DNA from: Nakamurella lactea DSM 19367
GTDB lineage: Bacteria; Actinomycetota; Actinomycetes; Mycobacteriales; Nakamurellaceae
Direction: 5' to 3'
Length of the DNA stretch: 64,000 bases
Assembly: GCF_000426645.1 (NCBI RefSeq)
Contig: NZ_AUFT01000001.1
Location: 434,001 to 498,000, forward strand
The position numbers were made by a program, and so were the translations under genes. Shown piece by piece: positions 16,323 to 25,368 of the stretch (positions are counted from its first letter, which is position 1; each line of letters begins with the position of its first letter). The notes beneath the pieces are model-generated. The model saw only the letters and a program-made list of their open reading frames with translations, was not told the DNA's origin and did no database searches.

Positions 16323-17633
16323 ATGGCTTCCATCCTCCTGTGCAGTACCCCGGTCCACGGCCACGTGTCGCCATTGCTGCCGATCGCCCGGCAACTCGTC
16401 GACGCCGGCCACCGGGTCCGGTTCCTCACGGGCGCCCGCTACCGCGCCGCCGTGCAGCAGACCGGCGCCGACTGGCTCGCGCTGCCACCGGCCGCAGACT
16501 ATGACGACCGCACCATCGACGAGACCTTCCCCGGGCGGGTCGGGCTGACCGGGCCGGCGAAGGTCCGCTACGACATGGTCGAGATCTTCCTGCGCCCCGT
16601 TCCGGAGCAGGCGGCCGCGGTGGCCGCCGCGATCGACGCCGAGCCGACCGACGTGGTGCTGGCCGAGTCGCTGTTTCTCGGGATCATGCCGTTGCTGATG
16701 ACGCCGAGGGCGCAGCGGCCTGCGGTGCTGAATCTGGGCATCGTTCCGCTCGGGTTGATCAGTCGGGACACCGCGCCGTTCGGCCTGGGGCTCCCGCCGA
16801 TGGCCGGCCCGATCGGTCGGCTGCGCAACCGGCTGCTGACGATCCTCACCACCCGGCTGGTGTTCCGGACCGCCCAGGCCTTCGCGCAACAACAGGTTCG
16901 GGCGGTGACCGGTCGGGCGTTCGGCGACTTCTTCCTCAACTGGATGGCGCACGCCGACGGTGTGATCCAGTTGTCCGTCGAGGGTTTCGAGTACCCACGC
17001 AGCGACCTGCCGGTTCCGGTGCACTTCGTCGGTCCGGTGTCGGCCAGCACCGCCGCGCACACCACCACACCGCCGTGGTGGGGTGAGCTGGACGGCTCCC
17101 GGCCGGTGGTGCACGTCTCTCAGGGCACCATCGCCAACAACGACTTCGACGAGCTCATTCGGCCGACGCTGCGGGCGCTGGCCGAGATGGACGTGCTGGT
17201 GGTGGTGACCACCGGAGGCCGGGATATCGCGCCGCTGCGGGCCGAGCTGCCCTCGAACGCCAGGGTCGCCGATTACCTCCCGTATGACGAGTTATTCACC
17301 AGGACAACGGTTTTCGTCAGCAACGGCGGTTACGGCGGGGTGCACTTCGCCCTCCGCCACGGCGTTCCGTTGGTGGTGGCCGGAAAGTCCGAGGACAAGG
17401 CCGACGTCTCCGCCAGGGTCGCCTGGAGCGGCGCTGGTGTTGACCTGCGGACCAACCGGCCGACGCCCGAGGCGATCGCCGACGCCGTTGGCCAAGTGCT
17501 GGCGGATCCCTCGTACCGCGCAGCGAGTCTGCGGTTGGCGCAGGAAATCGCCGGTGCACCCGGTGCTGCCGGAGTCGTGCCGATCATCGAGCAGGTTGCC
17601 GGCGTGTCGACCATGCCGGTCAGCCGAAGGTGA
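16323..17633 (+). CDS. MGT-type (GT1) glycosyltransferase
   Basis: 436 residues. A GT-B fold is indicated: N-terminal TPVHGHVSPLLPIARQLVDAGHRVRFLTG, and the C-terminal nucleotide-sugar domain with VVHVSQGTIANNDFDELIRPTLRAL and the donor motif VSNGGYGGVHFALRHGVPLVV (NGGYGG in place of the commoner HGG). Enzymes of this class glycosylate macrolides, flavonoids or other small molecules, often for detoxification, which fits control by the divergent TetR. The ATG at 16323 is preferred; a GTG at 16314 is also possible. The 3' end overlaps the convergent dipZ gene by 14 bases. Confidence 0.85.
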   Translation: MASILLCSTPVHGHVSPLLPIARQLVDAGHRVRFLTGARYRAAVQQTGADWLALPPAADYDDRTIDETFPGRVGLTGPAKVRYDMVEIFLRPVPEQAAAVAAAIDAEPTDVVLAESLFLGIMPLLMTPRAQRPAVLNLGIVPLGLISRDTAPFGLGLPPMAGPIGRLRNRLLTILTTRLVFRTAQAFAQQQVRAVTGRAFGDFFLNWMAHADGVIQLSVEGFEYPRSDLPVPVHFVGPVSASTAAHTTTPPWWGELDGSRPVVHVSQGTIANNDFDELIRPTLRALAEMDVLVVVTTGGRDIAPLRAELPSNARVADYLPYDELFTRTTVFVSNGGYGGVHFALRHGVPLVVAGKSEDKADVSARVAWSGAGVDLRTNRPTPEAIADAVGQVLADPSYRAASLRLAQEIAGAPGAAGVVPIIEQVAGVSTMPVSRR

Positions 17634-19362
17634 AGGTGTACGCCTGAACCCCGGCGCTGGGCCGCAGGGTGAGCGTGGCGCGTTCGGTACCGCTGCTCTC
17701 GAACAGCGGGTAGAGGCGTGGCTCGCCGGAGATGTCGATGCTGCCGACCGCGCTGCCGTTGCGGATCACCTGGGCGTTGCCGGAGCCGCCGAGCACCGCG
17801 TAGATGTGTTGCCCCACATAGTTGATCCGAATGCCGGCGCTCTTTCCCGCGGTGATCTGCTGGCTGCCGACCGTCCAGCTGCCGGTCAGGCTGTAGGTGT
17901 CCTCGTCCTGGCCCTTCGGGAAGGTGAAGGTCCGCTTTCCCGGCGTCAGCGGCGTCGTCCCCCGGTAGTTCTCGGACCGGGCGGAGGCCAGGTAGGTCTC
18001 CGGCGTGGTCGGGTAGAAGATGGCCTGTTCCTGCGCGAGGTCTCCGGCGGCCGCGTTCTCCACCGGCGCGGGCAGGGCGAGGCCCGGGTGGGCCGCCTGC
18101 AGCAGTTGCCGGATCAACCGCTCGGTGGTGGCGTAACCGCCCTCTCCGAACGCCACGTGCCGGACGGTGCCGGCGGCATCGATCAGGTACTCGGCCGGCC
18201 AGTAGCGGTTGCTGAACGCGTTCCAGGTGGCGGCCGCGTTGTCCATCGCCACCGGGTAGCTGACCCCGAGGTCGGCGATCCCCCGCTGCACGTTGCCGGG
18301 CTCCTTCTCGAAGGCGAATTCGGGCGTGTGGACGCCGATCACCTGCAGGCCGGCGGACCGGTAGGCGGCATCCCAACTCTCGACGTGCGGCAGCGCCCGC
18401 TGACAGTTGATGCAGGAGTAGGTCCAGAAATCGATCAGCACCACCTTGCCGCGCAACGATTCCGGCGTCAGCGGTCGATCGCCGGCCGTGTTGAACCACC
18501 GGGTGACGCCGGTGATCGCCGGTGCCGCACCGCAAATGGCGAGCGTGGACTGCCCGTCCGGGCAGTCCACCAGCGGGGTGTTGTCCGCACCGGACAGGCC
18601 GGAGAGGGCGTCCCTGGCCGCCGAGTTGTCCTCGACCGCACTCTGCAGATTCTCGGTGTAGTTCGGCACCACCCGCTGCAAACCATCGGTCAGGTTGAAG
18701 GCCAACGCCAGCGCTAGTGCGATCATCACGCCGCCGCCGGCGACCCGGAATCGCCGGGACCTGGTCCGGTAGCCCGCGATCCGCGCCCCGATCCGGTCGC
18801 CGCCCATCGCGAAGAAGAACAGCGGGACAGCGACCCCGACGGCGAACGCGACCGTGAGCACCACCACCCCGGCGCCGACGTGCCCGGAGGCGCCGGCGAT
18901 GGTGATCGCGGCCAGTACCGGTCCGGCGCACGGAACGTACAGCGTGCCGAGGCCCAGCCCGAGCACGAACCCGTTGCCGTCCACGCCCCGACCGATCTTC
19001 GGCAACCGGTAGAACGGCCGCTGGATGACCGCCTCCAACTTCGGGACGAGCAGGCTCAGCCCTATCACGGTGAGCACCAGCAGTCCGGCCCAGCGAAGGA
19101 TGTCCTGCGGCAGCCCGAGCGCCGACAGCAGCAGCGAGCCGACCAGCGTCACCACCGAGAAACTCAGCACCAGTCCGGCAATGATTCCTGCCGGCCGGCG
19201 GGACCGCCGCGGGGTGCCGTCAGCCGCGGTCGCGGGCGCATCGGTTGACCGGGCGCCGGTGCCGCCGGCGAAGAACACCACCGGCAGCACCGGCAGCACA
19301 CACGGCGAGACCCCGGTGATCAGGCCGCCGAGCAGGCCGATCCCGATCAAGGTCAACACCAT
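17620..19362 (-). CDS. dipZ: DipZ: CcdA-type membrane domain fused to a thioredoxin domain
   Basis: 580 residues. The N-terminal CcdA domain has about eight helices and both conserved cysteine motifs (GVSPCVLPV, YVPCAGPV); it carries electrons from cytoplasmic thioredoxin across the membrane. The TlpA/Trx-like domain has the active site WTYSCINC with Cys317 and Cys320. A C-terminal ~130-residue beta-sandwich (SENYRGTTPLTPGKRTFTFPKG ...) is the carbohydrate-binding-like domain known from mycobacterial DipZ. Length and domain order match that family. It probably keeps exported thiols reduced or serves cytochrome c maturation; no other ccs genes are present. Confidence 0.9.
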   Translation of the reverse strand: MVLTLIGIGLLGGLITGVSPCVLPVLPVVFFAGGTGARSTDAPATAADGTPRRSRRPAGIIAGLVLSFSVVTLVGSLLLSALGLPQDILRWAGLLVLTVIGLSLLVPKLEAVIQRPFYRLPKIGRGVDGNGFVLGLGLGTLYVPCAGPVLAAITIAGASGHVGAGVVVLTVAFAVGVAVPLFFFAMGGDRIGARIAGYRTRSRRFRVAGGGVMIALALALAFNLTDGLQRVVPNYTENLQSAVEDNSAARDALSGLSGADNTPLVDCPDGQSTLAICGAAPAITGVTRWFNTAGDRPLTPESLRGKVVLIDFWTYSCINCQRALPHVESWDAAYRSAGLQVIGVHTPEFAFEKEPGNVQRGIADLGVSYPVAMDNAAATWNAFSNRYWPAEYLIDAAGTVRHVAFGEGGYATTERLIRQLLQAAHPGLALPAPVENAAAGDLAQEQAIFYPTTPETYLASARSENYRGTTPLTPGKRTFTFPKGQDEDTYSLTGSWTVGSQQITAGKSAGIRINYVGQHIYAVLGGSGNAQVIRNGSAVGSIDISGEPRLYPLFESSGTERATLTLRPSAGVQAYTFTFG

Positions 19363-19574
19363 CGGCCCTCACGTCCTGTTGCAGTGGTTCGTCGCAGCGG
19401 CCCCGTCCACCATTGTTCGCCGCCGCCGTCCTTGCGGATGGGTCGGGAGTGACCGGCCAACCCGCTGTGCCGGTAGCCGGTTCACCCGAGCCTTTCCGGA
19501 TCGGCTCTACGGTGGTGTGCTGGACCAGCTGGCGTCAATCCATCGGAACTACTGTCCGAGCACGAGGAGCACAG

Positions 19575-20591
19575 ATGTACGGAGCCGTCATACATGGTCC
19601 TGGGGACGTCCGGTTCGAGGAACGGGCCGACCCGACGATCCTCGAGCCCACCGATGCGGTGGTCCGGACAGTCGCGACCTGCGTCTGCGGGTCCGACCTC
19701 TGGCGCTACCGCGGCGTTGCCAAGGTGTCGCGGCCGACCCCGATCGGTCACGAGTACGTCGGCATCGTCGAGCAGGTCGGCAGCGCGGTCCGCACCGTTC
19801 AGCCGGGTGATTTCGTCGTCGGCGGCTTCCTCACCAGCGACAACACCTGCCTGGTCTGCCAAGCCGGTCAACAGGCGAACTGCCTGCACGGCACCGGTTA
19901 TGACGGCTGTCAGGCCGAATTGATCCGGGTGCAGAACGCCGATGGCACCCTGTTGGCCACCCCCGAGCAGCCGGACCAGGCGATGATCCCGCACCTGCTG
20001 AGCCTGTCCGACGTGTTGTGCACCGGCTGGCACGCCGCCGTGTGCGCCGGGGTCGGACCCGGCGCTACCGCGGTGGTGGTCGGCGACGGCGCCGTCGGGT
20101 TGTCCGGGGTGCTGGCGGCAGCCCAGCTCGGCGCCGAGCGGGTCATCGCGATGAGCCGCCATGCCGACCGGCAGGAGTTGGCCCTCGGCTTCGGCGCAAC
20201 CGACGTCGTCGCCGAGCGAGGTGACGAGGGAGTCGAGCGGATCAAGGAGCTGACGAACGGCATCGGCGCCGACGCCGTGCTCGAGTGCGTCGGCACCCAC
20301 GACTCGGTGGTGCAGGCACTGGCCTCGGCGCGACCGGGCGGCCAGGTCGGCTGGGTGGGTGTCCCGCACGTCACCGACCTGCCGCAGCAGCACCTGTTCT
20401 GGAAGAACGTCGGGCTGCGCGGCGGGCCGGCGCCGGTCCGGGCCTATCTGCCCGACCTGCTGGCCAGGGTGTGGAACGGAGCCATCGAGCCGGGCAGGGT
20501 CTTCGACCTGACGCTCCCGTTGGAGAGGGTGGCCGATGCCTACACCGCGATGGACCAGCGCACGGCGATCAAGGTCCAACTGATCCCGTGA
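19575..20591 (+). CDS. Zinc-dependent alcohol dehydrogenase (MDR family)
   Basis: 338 residues. Catalytic zinc ligands are visible: Cys in VATCVCGSDLWRYRG and GHEYVG. The structural zinc loop reads SDNTCLVCQAGQQANC, with three of the usual four cysteines, so structural zinc may be lost or use another ligand. The NAD(P) fold follows (ATAVVVGDGAVGLSGVLAAAQLGAERVIAM). It should oxidise an alcohol or reduce an aldehyde. The ATG at 19575 has GAGGAGCACAG upstream. It is divergent from dipZ across 212 bases with no other gene. Confidence 0.88.
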   Translation: MYGAVIHGPGDVRFEERADPTILEPTDAVVRTVATCVCGSDLWRYRGVAKVSRPTPIGHEYVGIVEQVGSAVRTVQPGDFVVGGFLTSDNTCLVCQAGQQANCLHGTGYDGCQAELIRVQNADGTLLATPEQPDQAMIPHLLSLSDVLCTGWHAAVCAGVGPGATAVVVGDGAVGLSGVLAAAQLGAERVIAMSRHADRQELALGFGATDVVAERGDEGVERIKELTNGIGADAVLECVGTHDSVVQALASARPGGQVGWVGVPHVTDLPQQHLFWKNVGLRGGPAPVRAYLPDLLARVWNGAIEPGRVFDLTLPLERVADAYTAMDQRTAIKVQLIP

Positions 20592-20617
20592 GCCGCTGAG
20601 GGGTACTCGCCCGGCGA

Positions 20618-20850
20618 TCAATCCGGGTCCGGCGCCGCCGCGGTCGGGTCGAACGTGGCGATGCCCAATCGGTACCAGGCTGCAAGCAACTCCCGGTCGC
20701 CGGCTGCCGCGACCAACGACGGATCGGCCAGTACAGCAGTCGGCACGACACGATCGTGTCGGCGTCGTCCCAGATTCGGCGGCAGGCCGCGCTGCTGGGC
20801 TCTGCGACGAGCAGCGGCACCAGCGCAGAGGTGTCCAGGTAGCCGATCAC
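20618..20850 (-). pseudogene. VapC-like PIN-domain toxin remnant (internal deletion and frameshift)
   Basis: From a GTG at 20850 the sequence reads VIGYLDTSALVPLLVAEPSS, the start of a PIN-domain RNase with its first catalytic Asp. It continues to DTIVSCRLLY. The next good coding is in another frame, TAVLADPSLVAAAGDRELLAAW, then RLGIATFDPTA and a stop at 20618, which is a typical VapC C-terminus. About 50 middle residues, including the central acidic residues, are gone. The toxin must be dead. No antitoxin gene is recognisable in the 129 bases upstream. Confidence 0.7.
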
Positions 20851-20985
20851 CGCCGCTGCTCTGCGACCATAGCCACGTCGCGACGTCGTAGACGCTGCGA
20901 GCATCCTGGCTGGATCGCGAGGCGCGGCCACGCTCTGCCGGCAGAGCGTGCGGTTGCCTGATCCTCGCCCGGCCATACTGTGCCG

Positions 20986-22815
20986 ATGGCACGTGTGCGG
21001 GCGGCGATCCGCTCCTATCCGTTCGTGGCGGTGACGATCCTCGTCGGCACGATCGGGCTGGTCCTGTTGGCCACCCCGGCCCACGCAGCGGTGCCATGGC
21101 TGGTCGGCGGGTACGCCCTGGCAATCGCCGCCTGGCAGGCGATCGGGATGGTCCGGCAGTTGCTGCGCGGGCACGCCGGCCTGGACATCCTCGCGGTCAC
21201 CGCGATCGTCGCGGCTGTCTGGAGCGGCGAGCACTGGGCGGCGCTGGTGGTGGTGCTGATGCTCACCGGCGGCGAGGCGCTGGAGGACTACGCACAGAAC
21301 CGCTCGCAGTCCGAGCTCACCGCGCTGCTGGCCCAGGCCCCGCAGCTGGCCACCCGGGTCACCGGTGACGATGAGTCGACGTGGCAGGCCATCGACATCG
21401 ATGACGTGGCAGTCGGCGACACCCTGCTGGTCCGGCCGGGTGAACGGGTGCCGGTGGACGCGATCCTGTTGGAGGCAGCCGCTTTCGACGAGTCCTCACT
21501 GACCGGGGAGAGCCTGCCGGTGGACCGGGTTCCGGGCGAGCTCGTCCCGTCCGGCGCGGTGAACGGGCAGTCGGCAGTCCGGGTCCGAGCGGCCGCGTTG
21601 GCCGGCGCCAGCCAGTACCAGCAGATCGTCGCCCTGGTGCAGCAGGCACAGCTCAGCAAGGCCAGGACGGTCCGACTTGCCGACCGGTACGCGGTGCCGT
21701 TCACCGTGCTCTCACTGGCGATAGCCGGCATTGCCTGGGCGATCAGCGGGCAGGCCGTGCGGTTTGCCGAGGTCCTGGTGGTGGCAACGCCGTGCCCGCT
21801 GCTGATCGCCGCGCCGGTGGCGTTTCTCGGCGGCATGAGCCGGGCGGCGAAGACCGGGTTGATCGTCAAGGGCGGCAGTGTGCTGGAGCAACTGGCCCGG
21901 GTGCGGTCCGTCGCGTTCGACAAGACCGGAACGCTCACCACCGGCCGACCGGAGCCCCGGCGGATCATGCCGGCGCCCGGTTTCACCGACGACGAGGTGT
22001 TGGCGCTGGCAGCCTCGGCCGAGGTCTATTCGTCGCACGTGCTGGCCGGCGCCGTGGTCGCCACCGCCAAGCAGCGCGGCCTGCAACTGCTGGCCGTCTC
22101 GTCGGCGCAGGAACAGGCCACCGACGGAGTTGCCGCGCAGACCGCCAACGGGACGGTCCGGGTGGGCAAGCCGGCCTGGCTGGCCCGGACCGCCACCGAC
22201 TTCATCGCGGCGCAGCTGGAGCCCGGTGAACTCGCCATCTACGTTGCGCTGGACGAAACGTTCGCCGGCGCGATCATCATGCGGGACCGGTTGCGGCCCG
22301 ATGCCGTGGATACCGTGGCAACACTGCGTCGCCTCGGAGTCGAGCGAATGGCTGTGGTCACAGGGGACGTCGCGGCCACCGCCGAACCGATTGCCGCACA
22401 GACCGGGATTACCGAGGTGCACGCCGAATGCCACCCGGCGGACAAGGTGCGGATCGTCAGCGGTATTCAGCCTCGGCCGTTGCTCATGGTCGGCGACGGG
22501 CTGAACGACGCGCCGGTGCTGGCAGCGGCGGACGTCGGATTCGCGATGGGCGCCAAGGGCGCGACAGCGGCCAGCGAATCGGCCGACGTGGTGAACCGGT
22601 TCGACCACCTCGCGGCCGTCGCCGACGCGGTGCGGGTCGGTCGGGACACGGTACGGATCGCGTTGCAGAGCATCTGGATCGGGATCCTGATCAGCGTCGC
22701 CCTGATGGTTGTCGCCGCCTTCGGCCTGCTGCCGGCGTTGCTCGGCGCCTGGCTGCAGGAGGCGGTCGACCTGGTGGCGATCCTCTGGGCGCTGCGCGCC
22801 CTCCGACCGTCATGA
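20986..22815 (+). CDS. P1B-type heavy-metal-translocating ATPase without N-terminal metal-binding domain
   Basis: 609 residues. All P-type hallmarks are present: actuator TGES (SSLTGESLPVD), phosphorylation DKTGT (Asp312) and hinge GDGLNDAP. The membrane metal motif is TPCPLL (residues ~268-273). A QEAVDLVAILWALRAL segment closes the last helix. TPCP plus a C-terminal QExxD helix resembles the P1B-5 group, which exports nickel/iron-type ions. There is no N-terminal HMA domain or His-rich tail. A GTG at 20980 is an alternative start; TACTGT (20976-20981) may be a -10 box for a leaderless mRNA. No metalloregulator is adjacent. Confidence 0.85.
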   Translation: MARVRAAIRSYPFVAVTILVGTIGLVLLATPAHAAVPWLVGGYALAIAAWQAIGMVRQLLRGHAGLDILAVTAIVAAVWSGEHWAALVVVLMLTGGEALEDYAQNRSQSELTALLAQAPQLATRVTGDDESTWQAIDIDDVAVGDTLLVRPGERVPVDAILLEAAAFDESSLTGESLPVDRVPGELVPSGAVNGQSAVRVRAAALAGASQYQQIVALVQQAQLSKARTVRLADRYAVPFTVLSLAIAGIAWAISGQAVRFAEVLVVATPCPLLIAAPVAFLGGMSRAAKTGLIVKGGSVLEQLARVRSVAFDKTGTLTTGRPEPRRIMPAPGFTDDEVLALAASAEVYSSHVLAGAVVATAKQRGLQLLAVSSAQEQATDGVAAQTANGTVRVGKPAWLARTATDFIAAQLEPGELAIYVALDETFAGAIIMRDRLRPDAVDTVATLRRLGVERMAVVTGDVAATAEPIAAQTGITEVHAECHPADKVRIVSGIQPRPLLMVGDGLNDAPVLAAADVGFAMGAKGATAASESADVVNRFDHLAAVADAVRVGRDTVRIALQSIWIGILISVALMVVAAFGLLPALLGAWLQEAVDLVAILWALRALRPS

Positions 22816-22889
22816 TCCGTTGAAGGCGGCGGGAAGCCGTCGGGACGCTCGCCCGGGTCACGGCTCGCGGGTTCGCTGCCCTACCCAAG

Positions 22890-22938
22890 AAACGGCTGAA
22901 GGACCCGACGAAAATCGTGTCGGATCCTTCAGCCGTTT
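22890..22938 (-). terminator. tmRNA terminator
   Basis: A 20-bp stem (arms 22890-22909 and 22919-22938, one G-U pair in the RNA) with a nine-base loop begins two bases after the tmRNA 3' end on the minus strand. Its build (19-20 bp, nine-base loop) closely matches the tRNA-Ala terminator at 7190-7236. Confidence 0.8.
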
Positions 22939-22939
22939 G

Positions 22940-23310
22940 TGGAGGTGGCGGGAATCGAACCCGCGTCCAACGGTGTGTTGTGAGTCCTTCTCCGGGCGCA
23001 GTCCGCTACGTCTCTACTCGACCCCATCGGTCATGCGAACAAGCCGATGTGACGGGCCCAGCCACTGTGGGTTGTCCCGTTCGGGTCCGTGGCCGGCCCG
23101 AACGGTGATCCTCCTTGTCGGCGCCAGGGTCCGGGACGGAGGAACTCCCGGTCTGACGGAGTCGCTACTCGCTCAGGCGGCGAGGGCGAACTCGCGCTGA
23201 CTGTTGTCGGCGCTTGATTTTATTTGCAACGGATGGTTAACGAGATCATCGTTGCCTTCCTCGGCCCGCTTCTCCTCACTCGACAGCCGCTGTCGAGACC
23301 AATCACCCCC
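22940..23310 (-). ncRNA. ssrA: tmRNA (ssrA), tag ADNSQREFALAA
   Basis: The 5' end GGGGGTGATTGGTCTCGACAG (cut here to its first 20 bases in meaning) and the 3' T-arm GCGGGTTCGATTCCCGC are standard tmRNA ends. The acceptor GGGGGTG pairs with CACCTCC and keeps the G3:U70 alanine identity pair. CCA is not encoded. The tag frame at 23211-23173 reads ADNSQREFALAA then TGA, with GC-rich pseudoknot stems on both sides. tmRNA with SmpB (gene at 24647-25162, same strand) rescues ribosomes stalled on broken mRNAs and marks the products for proteolysis. Confidence 0.97.
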
Positions 23311-23410
23311 GAGTGGGTGTCACCAGTCGTCCAGCAGTTGTTCGTCCTACATGAACTGACAACATCGTCAGCCTACCCGGGATTCCCGGATGTCCCCAGC
23401 GGATTGGCCG

Positions 23411-24466
23411 TCAGCGGCAGTCCTGCCCGGGCGCGGCGGCCACCAGGGCGAAATACCGCTCGGACCCGTTCACGGTGAAGGCGCCCCAAAAGCTGTTCAA
23501 CCGACGCTCCGGGTAGCCGTTCGCTGCGCTCGATCGCTCTGCGTTGGCCACCGCATCAGCCGCCGCCGTGCCGGTGAGCAGTTGGCAGCCCACCTTGCCG
23601 TAGTCCGGTGGCTGTGGGTCCGGCGCCTCCCCCGTCCACGGCACCGGCCGACCGGGTTCGTTGGAGATCATCGGGATGGAGTCCCGGGTTTCGTACAACA
23701 AGATGCGCTCCAGCGGAATCGGTCCGGTGAGGTGAAGTGCGCCCTTCACCGCGGTGAGCCACGCGGACAATCCCCTCCGCGCCTTCTCCTGATCCTCCGT
23801 CAGATCCGAATTGTCGTCGTCCCCCATCCCGAGGGCGTACACCGAGATCGACACTGCCGGCCGGCCGTCGTGAGCGGCGACCGACAGCACCAGCGTTCCG
23901 GCGTCCATCACGTTGGTCAGCCGGCCCAGGTCGGCCCTGCCGAATTCGACCGCCCGATCGAGCAGGTCCGCAAGCTCGCACTCGTCGACCCAGCCGCCCT
24001 GCGGGGCGGGGATCGCGGCGCCGACGACGTCAGCCGTCGTCGTCCCGGCTGGTGTGGTCGCCGTCGTCACCTTGGTTGATGGGGTTCCCGACACTGACGA
24101 TGTCGGAGTCGCTGCGGTGGGTGCCGCCGGTCCGGGTGCCCGAACGTCGCCCGGCCGATCGTGGGGCGGGCCGATCGCTGTGCCGTCGGTGTACACGATC
24201 ACCGACTCGCTCTGGGTCCAGGATGGCGTCCATGGCGAGAGCCAGCCGATCCTGATCAACGGCGTGGCATCGGCGCCGGGGGTCGTCGCAGCTGGTTCAC
24301 CGGATGCGCACTGATCTGGCCGGCCCGTCGCTGTTGGATCGATGGGATGACCGGCAACGACACTGGCGCAACCGCCCGCCAGGGCCAGGACCGTCGCCAC
24401 GGCGCAGGTACGCACCACGATCGCGAAGACGGGCCGGCGTCGTTGGCTCGAGATGGTCGCTCTCAT
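23411..24466 (-). CDS. Lipoprotein, unknown function
   Basis: 351 residues from the ATG at 24466; a GTG at 24514 is also possible. A basic start, hydrophobic stretch and lipobox (TVLALAGGCAS) mark an exported lipoprotein. The Pro/Thr-rich middle (AAPTAATPTSSVSGTPSTKV) is probably a cell-wall-spanning linker. The C-terminal ~180 residues form a globular domain (ECELADLLDRAVEFGRADLGRLTNVMDAGTL ...) that I do not recognise; it holds three Cys. It sits between ssrA and smpB on the same strand, 180 bases from smpB. No functional link to trans-translation is evident. Confidence 0.65.
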   Translation of the reverse strand: MRATISSQRRRPVFAIVVRTCAVATVLALAGGCASVVAGHPIDPTATGRPDQCASGEPAATTPGADATPLIRIGWLSPWTPSWTQSESVIVYTDGTAIGPPHDRPGDVRAPGPAAPTAATPTSSVSGTPSTKVTTATTPAGTTTADVVGAAIPAPQGGWVDECELADLLDRAVEFGRADLGRLTNVMDAGTLVLSVAAHDGRPAVSISVYALGMGDDDNSDLTEDQEKARRGLSAWLTAVKGALHLTGPIPLERILLYETRDSIPMISNEPGRPVPWTGEAPDPQPPDYGKVGCQLLTGTAAADAVANAERSSAANGYPERRLNSFWGAFTVNGSERYFALVAAAPGQDCR

Positions 24467-24646
24467 GGCATTGGGACGTCCGACCGACCAAGATCGGTTG
24501 CGTGGTTTCCGCACCGGAGGGCGCCGAGACGTCGCAAAGGCCGCAGGAATGACGGGATTCGGCGCCCAAACAGCACCGAGACGTCGCCAACGGTCAACGG
24601 GCGACGGCGGCGGTCGACGGTCGACGGCCGCGCCACAGCCGAACGC

Positions 24647-25162
24647 TCAGCGCACCATGCCCTTGGCCTTGCGGCCGGCGTAACGGGCGAGCTCGCGGTC
24701 GGCGTCCCGCGCGGCCAGAGTCTGCCGCTTGTCGTAGGACTTCTTGCCGCGGCCCAACGCCAGCTCGACCTTGACCTTGCCGTCGAGGAAATACATCGAC
24801 AACGGGATCAACGCCAACCCGCCGCTGGCCTCGCGCATCTTCTGTGCCAGCTTGTCGATCTCGGCCCGGTGCATCAGCAGCTTGCGGGTGCGACGCGGCG
24901 CATGGTTGGTCCAGGTGCCCTCGGCGTACTCGGCGACGTGCACGCCGCGCAGCCAGATCTCGTCGTCCGAGATGGTGGCGTAGCCGTCGATCAGCGAAGC
25001 CCGGCCGGCCCGCATCGACTTGACCTCGGTGCCGGTCAGTGAGATCCCGGCCTCGTAGGTGTCCAGGATCTCGTAGTCGTGCCGGGCCTTCTTGTTGGAG
25101 GCGATCAGCTGACGGCCGCCATTCTTGGCGGCGGTGGCTTTGGCGGCGGGCTTCTTCGTCAT
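24647..25162 (-). CDS. smpB: SsrA-binding protein SmpB
   Basis: 171 residues, a normal length. Characteristic segments are [33 protein letters not shown], ...[48 protein letters not shown] and the C-terminal [26 protein letters not shown] helix that enters the decoding centre. It binds tmRNA and delivers it to stalled ribosomes. Its partner ssrA lies ~1.3 kb downstream and ftsX 206 bases upstream on the same strand. The 206-base gap to ftsX has only short direct repeats (e.g. CCGGTGACGACAAGC twice). Confidence 0.98.
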   Translation of the reverse strand: MTKKPAAKATAAKNGGRQLIASNKKARHDYEILDTYEAGISLTGTEVKSMRAGRASLIDGYATISDDEIWLRGVHVAEYAEGTWTNHAPRRTRKLLMHRAEIDKLAQKMREASGGLALIPLSMYFLDGKVKVELALGRGKKSYDKRQTLAARDADRELARYAGRKAKGMVR

Positions 25163-25368
25163 AACCGATTCAGGTTACCGGTGACGACAAGCGCGAAGTG
25201 GAGGTTGGAAGGAGCGCAGCGAGTTCCGGCCGCAACGGAGTGCGAGGAGTCGCCGTATCGGACACCGGTGACGACAAGCCAGAACCCGCCGACTCGGAGC
25301 GTTGCTCCCCGCTCGGACACCGCAACTGCGACCCAGCCCACCGACTCGGAGAGTTGATCCCCGCGGAG

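Noticed and set aside
17330-18931. 533-codon frame inside the DipZ region
   Set aside because: A shifted-frame shadow of DipZ; the true frame holds the CcdA and thioredoxin motifs.
25163-25368. Short direct repeats between ftsX and smpB (CCGGTGACGACAAGC and CCGACTCGGAG copies)
   Set aside because: Only two copies each without regular spacing; not a CRISPR array or recognised element.
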